From positions 354,732 to 418,731 of the forward strand of contig NZ_JAQZCH010000001.1 of the NCBI RefSeq assembly GCF_028737325.1: 64,000 bases of DNA, written 5' to 3'. The DNA is from Microbacterium thalli. GTDB taxonomy: Bacteria > Actinomycetota > Actinomycetes > Actinomycetales > Microbacteriaceae. Of this stretch, positions 8,506 to 17,138 are shown piece after piece. The position numbers and the translations under genes were made by a program. The stretch's first letter is position 1. Each line of letters starts with the position of its first letter. The notes beneath the pieces are model-generated. The model had not been told where the DNA came from and did no database searches. It saw only the letters and a program-made list of their open reading frames with translations.

Positions 8506-9138
8506 TCAGCGCAGGAGCCGGCTCACGCCTCGTTGCACGACGCCGGTCAGGAACATGACGAAGAGGGCGAGGTATCCGATCGCGGGCACGGCGATCGCAA
8601 TGACGAGGGCGAGCGCGAACAGCACGATCATCGACACGTCGATCGACATGCCGACGCGCAGATCGGCGCGCGCCGACGAGTGCAGCTCGGGGCGCCGCAG
8701 GAGATGGATGCGGGTGGCCAGCAGGATTCCGGTGGTGGCGATGAGACTGCCGATGTAGATCGCCTTCTGCAGCGGGTCGTCGTCGACCTGGCCGGTGAGC
8801 GCGGTGACGACCGGCATCCACACGATCGTGAGCATCCACCCCACGGTGATCCAGAACAGGGCGGCGGAGACGCGCATGACGGAGACGAACAGCCGGTGGT
8901 GCAGCATCCAGAACATCGCGATGAGCACGAAGCTGATCAAGAAGCTCTGCAGCTGATCACGCTCGGCGATGAGCCACTCCGCCGTCGTGTGGTTTCGCGC
9001 AGCACTGTCGTTGACGCTGTCCATCAGGGGGAGAATGAGCAGCGTCATCGCGATCGCGACGACGGCATCGACGAAGGCCTTGGTCCGCTCGGCCTTCAGC
9101 CCCGGGGCTGCCGAGGCAGTGCCGGCGTCCTCACTCAT
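8506..9138 (-). CDS. TMEM175-like (DUF1211) ion channel protein
   Basis: 210 aa, all-helical membrane protein with about six segments. The first helix begins ERTKAFVDAVVAIAMTLLIL, matching the TMEM175 signature RxxxFSDG(V/A)xAIAxTLL, with FVD replacing FSD. Bacterial TMEM175 proteins are K+-permeable tetrameric channels. The start (MSEDAG, 9138) lies 54 bp from the divergent hydrolase. The altered filter motif makes ion selectivity uncertain. Confidence 0.8.
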   Translation of the reverse strand: MSEDAGTASAAPGLKAERTKAFVDAVVAIAMTLLILPLMDSVNDSAARNHTTAEWLIAERDQLQSFLISFVLIAMFWMLHHRLFVSVMRVSAALFWITVGWMLTIVWMPVVTALTGQVDDDPLQKAIYIGSLIATTGILLATRIHLLRRPELHSSARADLRVGMSIDVSMIVLFALALVIAIAVPAIGYLALFVMFLTGVVQRGVSRLLR

Positions 9139-9192
9139 GCCGAGGATGCTAGCGGGTGGTCGTCGCGCCCGACACACGCGAGGAGCGCATCA

Positions 9193-9915
9193 GTGAAGCT
9201 GCACATCGAGACGACGGGGTCCGGCCCGAAGCGCATCGCATTCGTTCACGGTCTCGGCAACGACGGAACGGTGTGGAACGACCTGATCCGATGCGCCGCC
9301 ACGTCGGGCGCGTACACCCTCGTCACGGTCGACCTGCGGGGCCATGGCCGCTCGGACCGGGCCTCGTCGTACCGGCTCGACGACTTTGCCGACGACCTGG
9401 TCGAGTCGCTGCCCACGGGGCTCGACGGCATCGTGTCGCATTCGCTGGGCGGAGCCGTCGTGGTCCGGGCCATCGACCGCCTCGTCCCGGCGAGCGCGGT
9501 GTATCTCGACCCGGGTTTCAAGCTCGCGCTCCCCGACGCGGGTCTCGGCGGCTTCCTCGTGCGTCGCGTCCGCTGGTCGATCCCGGTGTTCGCGGCAGCG
9601 GCGCGGCGGGGCGTGCGCACTCCCGCGCTGACGCCGGAGCGCGCCGCGATCGAGCGTGCCTCGCAGGCACGGTGGGACCGGAGAATGGCGCTGTCGGTCC
9701 TGCAGGATGTCGCGACGCACCCGTACCTGGTGCCGGTGCCGGTGCCGCGGTCGACGGTCGTCCTGTCGGGCGATGCGCCCTACGTCGTTCCGGATCCTCT
9801 GCCCGCGGCCCTGGAAGCCGCCGGGTGGCGCGTGATCCACGAGAACTCCGTCGGGCACGCGATGTTCCTCGAGAACCCCGAACTCGTCTGGCGGCTCATC
9901 GAGCCGACCCTCTGA
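9193..9915 (+). CDS. Alpha/beta-fold hydrolase
   Basis: 240 aa from GTG 9193. Oxyanion-hole motif FVHGLGNDG (about residues 18-26), the RGHGRSD strand-helix turn, nucleophile in SHSLGG, and a late His in SVGHAMFLENP that would complete the triad. The cap region is short. Substrate cannot be told; a carboxylesterase or lactonase-like role is possible. It stands alone between membrane genes. Confidence 0.88.
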   Translation: MKLHIETTGSGPKRIAFVHGLGNDGTVWNDLIRCAATSGAYTLVTVDLRGHGRSDRASSYRLDDFADDLVESLPTGLDGIVSHSLGGAVVVRAIDRLVPASAVYLDPGFKLALPDAGLGGFLVRRVRWSIPVFAAAARRGVRTPALTPERAAIERASQARWDRRMALSVLQDVATHPYLVPVPVPRSTVVLSGDAPYVVPDPLPAALEAAGWRVIHENSVGHAMFLENPELVWRLIEPTL

Positions 9916-9924
9916 CGCCGGCAG

Positions 9925-10440
9925 TCAGCGCCGCGCGCGGCGCAGCACGTAGCCTTCCGCCTGCTTCGACTCGTGCGCGACGCGGACGCCGTAGCGGTAG
10001 GCGAGTTTGCCGCCGAGCCACCCCGACAGACTGAGAACCAGCAGGCTCACCGCACTGAAGATGACACCGGCGATCGGGATGTCGTCGGTCGAGGTGCGCA
10101 GGAAGAGCTGGAACAGATAGGCACCGCACACGACGAAATTCAGGCCCATGTGGATGGTCGCGGTGCTCGAGGACCGCGTCCGATCGGGGATGCGCATGTA
10201 GTCGAGGATGCCGAGGCCGATCGCGAGCACGCTGCCGATCAGGCCGATACCGATCAGCACACGCGATCCGACGGCGTACGGCGTCGGATCGGCGACGATC
10301 AGGCCGATGATGTCGAACACGAAGCTCGCGATCCACGCCCCGATCGGAATGGTCACCGCGATCGGGTGGAAGGGGTGTCCGTACGGACCCGCCAGCGGGG
10401 TGAGCGGCCGCTTGTCCGGTCGCGTCTCCTGGTCGGTCAT
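9925..10440 (-). CDS. DUF2231 membrane protein, copy 1
   Basis: 171 aa with four predicted membrane helices. It shares the DUF2231 opening AGPYGHPFHPIAVTIPIGAW and the closing SGWLGGKLAYRYGVRV. The conserved His pair in GHPFHP could bind heme or metal, as proposed for this family, but function is unknown. It is the downstream member of a tandem pair, 49 bp from its paralogue. Confidence 0.88.
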   Translation of the reverse strand: MTDQETRPDKRPLTPLAGPYGHPFHPIAVTIPIGAWIASFVFDIIGLIVADPTPYAVGSRVLIGIGLIGSVLAIGLGILDYMRIPDRTRSSSTATIHMGLNFVVCGAYLFQLFLRTSTDDIPIAGVIFSAVSLLVLSLSGWLGGKLAYRYGVRVAHESKQAEGYVLRRARR

Positions 10441-10489
10441 CGTGTCTCCTTCGCCTGTCGTCGTGTCATTCGTGCGCAGCTGCGTGAGC

Positions 10490-10999
10490 TCAGGGCAGCG
10501 GCTCGAGGCCCTCGGCCTGAGTGGTCTCGGTCGCGACGCGTACGCCGTAGGTGTGCGCGAGCTTGCCACCGAGCCATCCCGACACCGAGAGCAGCGCGAG
10601 CCCGATGAAGCTGGCGATCATCGCCAGCGTGGGAACGACGTCGGTGTCGAGGCGCAGCACCAGGCTTCCGGTGTAGATGGCCATCGCGATGAAGTTGATC
10701 ACCATGTGCGTCGACCCGGTCGCACGCGCCGCGGTCCCCTTCGGGATCGAGCTCCAGTCGATGAGGCCGAGGATGGCCGCCACCACGGCGCCGAGCAGAC
10801 CGACGGCGATCAGGATGCGCGCGCCGAGGGCGAAGGCGGAGCCATCGTCTGCGGTGAGGAACAGCACGTCGAACACCGACGCCGACACCCACGCCCCGAT
10901 GGGCAGGATGATCGCGATCGCGTGGAATGGATGTCCGTAGGGTCCCGCGATCAGCGACCGGGGGTATTTGGCCTTCGTGAGCGGCGCAGTCGCGTCCAT
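10490..10999 (-). CDS. DUF2231 membrane protein, copy 2
   Basis: 169 aa, clearly paralogous to the gene at 9925-10440 in length, topology and both end motifs (AGPYGHPFHAIAI; SGWLGGKLAHTYGVRV). The tandem copies have diverged substantially in the middle, which suggests an old duplication and perhaps a heteromeric membrane complex. ATG 10999 is preceded by GAGGAG. Confidence 0.88.
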   Translation of the reverse strand: MDATAPLTKAKYPRSLIAGPYGHPFHAIAIILPIGAWVSASVFDVLFLTADDGSAFALGARILIAVGLLGAVVAAILGLIDWSSIPKGTAARATGSTHMVINFIAMAIYTGSLVLRLDTDVVPTLAMIASFIGLALLSVSGWLGGKLAHTYGVRVATETTQAEGLEPLP

Positions 11000-11096
11000 G
11001 GCGTCTCCTCTCGTCCGACTCTTGACCGTAGGCGCGACCGGGGGGCCGGGCAGTAGCGGCTTGACAAGGTCGGCGCGGCCTGGATCGTGATACCGA

Positions 11097-13259
11097 TCAC
11101 TCGTCTCCGCGCAGGCTCCGCTCCACCGCCTCGACGAGCGAGCGGAACCGCGGCGACTCGGCGAGGTCGTCGAGCAGCACCGCCTTCCGGTTCGCATCCG
11201 CGAGGGGCACCTGCCAGTTCGGATACTCGTCATCCGTCCCCGGCTGGTTCTGCACCCGCTTCTCCCCCACCGCATCGACGAGCGAGACCCCGAGCAGGCG
11301 CGACGGCGAGGCGGCGAGGAACACATGCAACGCCTCGACGACCTGCTGCTCGCTCGCGTCGTCGTCGATCAGGCCCTGCGACCGCAGCACGCCGAGCATG
11401 CGGTCGCGCTCCGCCTCGAAGTCGGCCCACTCGTCCTCGACGGAGCGGGTGAGCAGCTGGAGACGCGCCCGCAGCGCGACGTGCTCGCCGTCGAGGTAGC
11501 CGGCCGTCGGCGGCAGATCGTGCGTGTTGACGGTCGCGAGCACGTCGGTGCGGTACTTCTCGGGCGGTAGCGGACCGCCGTCCTCGTCGCGCTCGAACCA
11601 CAGCACGGACGTGCCGAGGATGCCGCGTTCGCCCAGGTAGTCGCGCACCCACGGCTCGACGAGCCCGAGGTCTTCGCCGATGATCACCGCTCCCGCGCGC
11701 TGCGCCTCGAGAGCCAGGACCCCGATCATCGCCTCGTGGTCGTACCGCACGTAGGTGCCCTCGCCCGGGCCGCTGCCCTCGGGGATCCACCACAGCCGGA
11801 AGAAGCCCAGGATGTGGTCGATGCGCAGGGCCCCGGCGTGGCGCAGCAGGCTGCGCACCATGTCGCGCAGCGGCGCGTACGCCGTTTCGGCGAGCGCGCT
11901 CGGTAGCCAGGGCGGCTGGTTCCACGCCTGACCCTGCTGGTTGTACATGTCGGGCGGTGCGCCAACGATGACGCCGGGAGCGTAGAGGGCACGCATCGAC
12001 CAGGCATCCGACCCCTCGGTCGACACACCGACGGCGAGGTCGTGCATGATCCCGATCCGCATGCCGGCGGACGAGGCCGCCTGCGCGGCATCCGCGAGCT
12101 GATCGTCGACGTTCCACTGCAGCCAGCTGTGGAACGCGATCCGGTCGGCGAGGCGCTCCCGTAGCTCGGTGACTGCCGGGTCGTCGATCGCCGTGCCGGC
12201 GGGCAGCGGCTCGTTGCCGGCGGCCTCGTGCTCGCGCAGGGCGCACCAGAGCGCGAAGTCGGCGAGTGCGCGACCCTCACGACGAACGAACGCGTCGAAG
12301 CCGGTCCGCCTCGCGGGCGAGGGCTCGACCGCGAAGAGCATCTCCAGAACCTCGTGCTTGGCGGTCCACACCCGGTCGCGGTCCAGACGCGCCGCGTCGG
12401 AGTTGGATGCCGCCGCCTCAGCGTGCAGCTCATCGAAGCGGGTCCGCTGGGCGTCGGAGAGGTATGCCGCCTCGGGAATGAGCTCGGGGCGCACGTACAA
12501 CGGCGCGAGGAATCGGCGCGACGAGGGCAGGTAGGGCGAGGGCTCGATCGGCTCGGTGACCTCGGCGGCGTGCACGGGGTTGATGAGCAGGTAGTCGGCG
12601 CCGGACTCCCCCGCGATGGCGGCGAGGTCAGCGAGGTCAGCGAAATCCCCGAGCCCCCACGACCGATGGGAGCGCACCGAGTACAGCTGGGCCATGAGCC
12701 CCCAGGAGCGCTCGCCCTCCCCCGCCGGCGGCAGGGTGAGTCGCCGCGGGGTGACGATCAAGGCGCCGGTCTCGATGATGTCGTCGGTGGCGCCCGACTG
12801 CCGCGCGTTGACGGTATGCCAGCCCAGAGGCAGGTCGGCCGGCAGTGGCACCCGAACGCGCCAGCGCGTCGCGCCGTCGATCGAGCGGGCGACGGGCTGC
12901 TGCGCGGGGATGGCGATCGGGCGGATCGAGCCGTCCTCGAGCACGACGACGACCTCGACGTCGTGACCGTCCGCGACGTGCAGGTCGAGCTCGCCCGATC
13001 CCGCGCGCACCACGGTCGACGGCGGCACCAGGCGGCGCCACGGCGCGGCTTCGGCGTCGCTCAGCGCCGCGTCCACGCTCGCGTCGTCATCGCCGACGGC
13101 GACACCCATCGCCGCCAACAGGGCGCGCAGAGTCGCCGCGGGGACGGTGACCTGCTGACCGAAGAAAGAGTCGTACTCCGTCGCGATGCCGTACGCCCGC
13201 GCGAGCGCCGTGAGCGCGGAGGAGGGGACGTCGTCGATCCCGTCGGTGCTGTCAGTCAT
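11097..13259 (-). CDS. malQ: 4-alpha-glucanotransferase (amylomaltase)
   Basis: 720 aa, the long actinobacterial form with an extra N-terminal beta domain (about residues 1-170) before the GH77 barrel. Nucleophile Asp lies in RIDHILGFFR, acid/base Glu in VIIGEDLG, and NTHDLPPTAGY carries the conserved substrate-binding residues. It disproportionates maltodextrins during glycogen/maltose metabolism. No other maltose genes are adjacent. A 33-bp gap separates it from the upstream DUF1089 gene, so co-transcription is likely. Confidence 0.96.
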   Translation of the reverse strand: MTDSTDGIDDVPSSALTALARAYGIATEYDSFFGQQVTVPAATLRALLAAMGVAVGDDDASVDAALSDAEAAPWRRLVPPSTVVRAGSGELDLHVADGHDVEVVVVLEDGSIRPIAIPAQQPVARSIDGATRWRVRVPLPADLPLGWHTVNARQSGATDDIIETGALIVTPRRLTLPPAGEGERSWGLMAQLYSVRSHRSWGLGDFADLADLAAIAGESGADYLLINPVHAAEVTEPIEPSPYLPSSRRFLAPLYVRPELIPEAAYLSDAQRTRFDELHAEAAASNSDAARLDRDRVWTAKHEVLEMLFAVEPSPARRTGFDAFVRREGRALADFALWCALREHEAAGNEPLPAGTAIDDPAVTELRERLADRIAFHSWLQWNVDDQLADAAQAASSAGMRIGIMHDLAVGVSTEGSDAWSMRALYAPGVIVGAPPDMYNQQGQAWNQPPWLPSALAETAYAPLRDMVRSLLRHAGALRIDHILGFFRLWWIPEGSGPGEGTYVRYDHEAMIGVLALEAQRAGAVIIGEDLGLVEPWVRDYLGERGILGTSVLWFERDEDGGPLPPEKYRTDVLATVNTHDLPPTAGYLDGEHVALRARLQLLTRSVEDEWADFEAERDRMLGVLRSQGLIDDDASEQQVVEALHVFLAASPSRLLGVSLVDAVGEKRVQNQPGTDDEYPNWQVPLADANRKAVLLDDLAESPRFRSLVEAVERSLRGDE

Positions 13260-13292
13260 GGCGAGAACCTCTGTCGTCGGTGCGTCGGGCGG

Positions 13293-13829
13293 TCATGATC
13301 CGGTGACCCGTTCGAACAGGCCGGGGTAGCTCAGGACGAAGCCGTCCCCGTCGACGGTGAGGGTGCGGCGGAATCCCCCATCGGCCGATTCGTAGCAATA
13401 TGCCCGCGGACCGACACGCGTGTAGCGCTGGGCCGCGAGCCGCACGTCGAGCTCGGGTACCGCCACCCACGCCACCTGGATCTCGGCGCGACCGCCGACC
13501 GGCAGACCGAGTCGGCGGATGGGCAGCGTGTTGGTCGCGGGGGTCGCGACGATGTCGATGTCGGTGGCGTCCGCGAGGTCGGGTCGCGCGACGCCGTCGA
13601 CGCGCCACCCCTGCGGCGTGCGTTCGATCGCGACCTCGCGTTCGCCCGCCGTGATCGCCGCGTGATCGAACACGCCGTTCTCGTCGAGCCGCAGCGCATA
13701 CCGGCACGGATGATCGCCGCCCTCGACCTCGCCGACGATGCGGATGCCGTCATCGGAATGTTCGACCGTGCACCGTTCGATGGACTCCGTCGCGCCCACG
13801 CTCGTCCACGAGATACGTGCGGTCCTCAT
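13293..13829 (-). CDS. Putative glycolipid-binding protein (DUF1089)
   Basis: 178 aa, rich in beta strands. The start MRTARISW at 13829 is chosen for its GGGAGG ribosome site; a longer frame reaches 13874. It matches DUF1089-type proteins by SIERC...GDHPCRYALRLDENG and YTRVGPRAYCYES, a family named for structural similarity to lipoprotein/glycolipid-binding folds. Two of its Cys could pair. Its role with malQ is unknown. Confidence 0.75.
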   Translation of the reverse strand: MRTARISWTSVGATESIERCTVEHSDDGIRIVGEVEGGDHPCRYALRLDENGVFDHAAITAGEREVAIERTPQGWRVDGVARPDLADATDIDIVATPATNTLPIRRLGLPVGGRAEIQVAWVAVPELDVRLAAQRYTRVGPRAYCYESADGGFRRTLTVDGDGFVLSYPGLFERVTGS

Positions 13830-13879
13830 GCGCTGCCTCCCTCGAAATCGGGGGTTGCGGCGGCGACGGGTCATCGCGA

Positions 13880-13895
13880 TGTTTCACGTGCAACA
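13880..13895. other. parS: Degenerate parS site
   Basis: The 16-mer TGTTTCACGTGCAACA differs from the parS palindrome TGTTTCACGTGAAACA at one base. It lies 51 bp upstream of the DUF1089 start, about 10.9 kb from the main parS cluster, in a spacer between two minus-strand genes. Confidence 0.7.
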
Positions 13896-13992
13896 TCCCC
13901 GCCGCCATCCTGTCAGCGGGCAGCGGACAGGGGAACGCCCATCGTGGGGGGTTGCCGAGCGCCCTGCGGCGTGCGACCATGCCCGCCGCGTC

Positions 13993-15420
13993 TCAGGAGC
14001 GCGAAGCCCACCAGTCGCGCAGCCGCTGCTCCGCGGCATCCGGTCCGATCATGCCCTCGTCGAGCCGGATGTCGAGCAGGAACCGGTACGCCTCGCCCAC
14101 CTCGCGTCCCGGACCGATGCCCAGGATCTCCTGGATGCGGTTGCCGTCGAGCTCCGGCCGCATGGCGCCGAGCTCTTCGGCCGCGGCGAGCTCGTCGATG
14201 CGGCGCTCGATGTCGTCGTAGGCGGTCTTGAGGCGTGCAGCCTTGCGCTTGTTCCGCGTCGTGACGTCGGCGCGAGTGAGGATGTGCAGCCGCTCGAGCT
14301 CGTCGCCGGCGTCGCGGACATAGCGGCGCACCGCGGAATCGGTCCAGGCGCCCTCGGAGTAGCCGAAGAACCGCAGGTGCAGCTCGACCAACCGGCTGAC
14401 CGACGAGATCGTGTCGGAATCGAACCGCAGCGCCTGCAGGCGCTTACGGCTCATCCGCGCGCCCTTGATGTCGTGGTGGTAGAAGCTCACGCCGCCGCCA
14501 GGCTCGAGCTTGCGCGTCGCGGGCTTGCCGATGTCGTGCAGCAGGGCGGCCAGGCGCAGCACGACGTCGGGCTCGGCGCCGGGATGCCGCTCGTGCTCGA
14601 GGTCGATCGCCTGACGCAGCACCGTCAGCGAGTGCTCGTAGACGTCCTTGTGGTGGTGGTGCTCGTCGATCTCGAGGCGCAAGGCCGGCACCTCGGGCAG
14701 CACGAGCTCCATGAGTCCGGTCTCGACCAGCCGACGGATGCCGCGATCGGGGTCGTCCGCGCGCAGCAGCTTGACGAGCTCGCCCTGCACGCGCTCGGGG
14801 CTGACGATCGCCAGGGTGTCGCGCAGGTCGGCCATCGCGCGCTCGGTCGCCGGCTCGACCGTGAAGCCCAGCTGCGACGCGAAGCGGGCGGCGCGCAGCA
14901 TCCGCAACGGGTCGTCGCCGAAGCTCACGCCGGGGTCGCTCGGGGTGCGCAGCGTCCGGGCGACGAGATCCTCGACGCCTCCCATCGGGTCGACCAGCGC
15001 GGGGCCGGGCACGCGCAGCGCCATCGCGTTGACGGTGAAGTCGCGCCGAGCGAGATCCTGGTCGAGCGTGTCGCCGAACTCGACCGTCGGCTTGCGCGTC
15101 ACGCCGTCGTAGCTGTCGGCGCGGTAGGTCGTGATCTCGACCTGCTCGCCCCGCACCTTCGCTCCGATGGTCCCGAAAACGCGGCCGATGTCCCACGTCG
15201 CCGTGGCGAGGGGCTCGACGACGCGGAGGATGTCGTCGGGCCGGGCATCGGTCGTGAAGTCCAGGTCGTTGGTCGCCCGCCCCAACAGCGCGTCGCGCAC
15301 GGGTCCGCCGACGATCGCGAGCTCGAAGCCCGCCGCGGCGAAGGCGTCGGCGAGCGCCGACACGACGGGGGATGCCGCCAGGGCGCCCAGGCGCGCGACA
15401 CCCTCGGCCATGTTCAGCAT
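13993..15420 (-). CDS. pcnA: CCA tRNA nucleotidyltransferase
   Basis: 475 aa starting MLNMAEGVARLG. The class II nucleotidyltransferase head has GGPVRDALLGR and the metal-binding DLDFTTDA. The RNA-binding neck/body follows, and a C-terminal HD domain contains LLHDIGKPATRK. It adds or repairs the 3' CCA of tRNAs; none of the three tRNA genes here encodes CCA, consistent with a need for it. Position beside DUF6049-murJ matches mycobacterial order. Confidence 0.96.
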   Translation of the reverse strand: MLNMAEGVARLGALAASPVVSALADAFAAAGFELAIVGGPVRDALLGRATNDLDFTTDARPDDILRVVEPLATATWDIGRVFGTIGAKVRGEQVEITTYRADSYDGVTRKPTVEFGDTLDQDLARRDFTVNAMALRVPGPALVDPMGGVEDLVARTLRTPSDPGVSFGDDPLRMLRAARFASQLGFTVEPATERAMADLRDTLAIVSPERVQGELVKLLRADDPDRGIRRLVETGLMELVLPEVPALRLEIDEHHHHKDVYEHSLTVLRQAIDLEHERHPGAEPDVVLRLAALLHDIGKPATRKLEPGGGVSFYHHDIKGARMSRKRLQALRFDSDTISSVSRLVELHLRFFGYSEGAWTDSAVRRYVRDAGDELERLHILTRADVTTRNKRKAARLKTAYDDIERRIDELAAAEELGAMRPELDGNRIQEILGIGPGREVGEAYRFLLDIRLDEGMIGPDAAEQRLRDWWASRS

Positions 15421-15479
15421 GCCTCCGAGCCTACCGGCGACGCGCCGGCAGCCCGAGCCGGTCGCAGCCCGCGGTCCGG

Positions 15480-16997
15480 TCAGTCGGCGAAGCCGAGGAA
15501 CCCCGTGAACACCAGCTCGCGCACGCGCGGCAACAGGTCGGCGCGCAGCGCGGCGGCATCCACCTCGAGCAGATCGGCGATCGCCGCGACGAGCACGCCG
15601 ACGGGCAGGTCGCCGTCGCACGCGCCGACGAGTGCAGCCAGAGCCGGGTCGACGTCGAGCACGCGCGCGAAGCCGGCGCCCTGGCGCAGCTCGATGACCT
15701 GGGGTGCCTCGGCGCCGGGCATGTGGTGGCGAGCCTCGGTGACATCCGCCGCGACGCGGAGCACGGCGGCATCCACGTCGGCGTCGGTCATCGGTGCCAG
15801 ACGGCTCCAGGCGGCGAGCGCGTCGTCCAGGTGCGGGCCGAGGGCGCCCGAGACGCTCCCCGTCACGCGTTCGAACCGCGCCAGCGTCGGGATGACGTGC
15901 GCGCGCTGCAGCGTGACGTACCCGAAGCCGACCGCCGTCACGCCACGGGCGGCGAAGTCGTCGAGCCAGGCCTGCACCAGCGGTGCGTACGCGGGAGAGC
16001 CCGGCGCCGTGCCCCCGTCGCGCACCCACAGCTCGGCGTACGCGAGCGGGTCGAGCTGCTCGCGCTCGATCACCCAGGCGTCGAGCGGCACCGGCGACGC
16101 CGACACCCACGAGCGGACGCGGTCGAGCCCGTCCTCGCCGTCGCGGTACTCCCAGTTGCCGAGCAGCTGGGCCGTGCCGCCGGGGGCGAGCACCGCGCCT
16201 ACTCCGCGGATGAACGCGGCGACGAGGTCGTCGCCCGCCATACCGCCGTCGCGATACTCGTAGGCGGGCACTCCTTCCGTGCGCGGCGTGATGACGAACG
16301 GGGGGTTCGAGACGACGCGGTCGAACTCCTCGCCGGCGACCGGGTCGAAAAGACTGCCGGCGCGCGTCTCGATGCCATCGACGTCGTTGAGCAGCGCGTT
16401 CAGTCGGGTGAAGGCGAGAGCGCGCTGCGACACGTCCGTCGCCACGACGACATCCGCCGCGCGACGGGCCCGCAGGGCCTGGATGCCGCAGCCCGTGCCG
16501 ATGTCGAGCACACGGGCCGCCGGGGTCGTCAGCTGCAGCCCGGCGAGCGTGAGCGAGGCGCCGCCGACGCCCAGCACGTGCCCCGTCGGCAGCGGACCGC
16601 CCACGGCCGCCTCGTCGAGGTCGCTGGCGATCCACCAGTGCCCCTCCCCCGCGGCATCCGCGATGTCCTGCGGGCGCACGAGCGCATCGGGCACGATCAG
16701 GCCGCCATCGAGGTGGGCGAGGCCCAGGTCGACGAGCCCGTCGACGCCGAGCGTCGGCAGCGCCGCCTCCGCCGCGGTGCGCGGGGTCGGTGTCCCGAGG
16801 AACAGCAGTCCCGCCAGCACGGCGAGCGGATCGGTGCGGCCCGCAAGCGCCCGATGGGCCGGTTCGGTCAGCCCGTGACCCACCGCGCGGTCGACCATCC
16901 CACCCCACAGCTCGCGCACGGCGTCGGCGCGGTAGCCGGCGGCATCCAGATCGGCTCGGAGCGCCGCGCAGCGGCCGGGGTCGGGATTCAGGGTCAC
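15480..16997 (-). CDS. Class I SAM-dependent methyltransferase (HemK-like core)
   Basis: 505 aa from GTG 16997. An N-terminal helical domain (about residues 1-140, DUF7059-type) precedes a Rossmann methyltransferase with LDIGTGCGIQ and SNPPFVITP, the NPPF motif of N6-adenine or N5-glutamine methylases. A C-terminal domain of about 170 residues follows. Target may be rRNA, DNA or a protein; rRNA or protein is the more common reading. Its start is 141 bp from the divergent DUF6049 gene. Confidence 0.85.
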   Translation of the reverse strand: MTLNPDPGRCAALRADLDAAGYRADAVRELWGGMVDRAVGHGLTEPAHRALAGRTDPLAVLAGLLFLGTPTPRTAAEAALPTLGVDGLVDLGLAHLDGGLIVPDALVRPQDIADAAGEGHWWIASDLDEAAVGGPLPTGHVLGVGGASLTLAGLQLTTPAARVLDIGTGCGIQALRARRAADVVVATDVSQRALAFTRLNALLNDVDGIETRAGSLFDPVAGEEFDRVVSNPPFVITPRTEGVPAYEYRDGGMAGDDLVAAFIRGVGAVLAPGGTAQLLGNWEYRDGEDGLDRVRSWVSASPVPLDAWVIEREQLDPLAYAELWVRDGGTAPGSPAYAPLVQAWLDDFAARGVTAVGFGYVTLQRAHVIPTLARFERVTGSVSGALGPHLDDALAAWSRLAPMTDADVDAAVLRVAADVTEARHHMPGAEAPQVIELRQGAGFARVLDVDPALAALVGACDGDLPVGVLVAAIADLLEVDAAALRADLLPRVRELVFTGFLGFAD

Positions 16998-17087
16998 CCG
17001 ACCATTCAACCCCGTCGCAAGACCTCGATGTCCCGCGAATAGCCCGCGGGTGCGGCCCGCCTCGGATGACGCACAGCAGGGCCCCCC

Positions 17088-17093
17088 TAGACT
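17088..17093 (+). promoter_or_regulatory. Candidate -10 element (TAGACT) for DUF6049-murJ operon
   Basis: TAGACT lies 46 bp before the ATG at 17139. The same hexamer occurs before gyrB. No convincing -35 was found. Confidence 0.4.
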
Positions 17094-17138
17094 CTGTGCG
17101 ACCCTGCGGTGGGTATCGCACCGGGTCGAGATTCCGCC

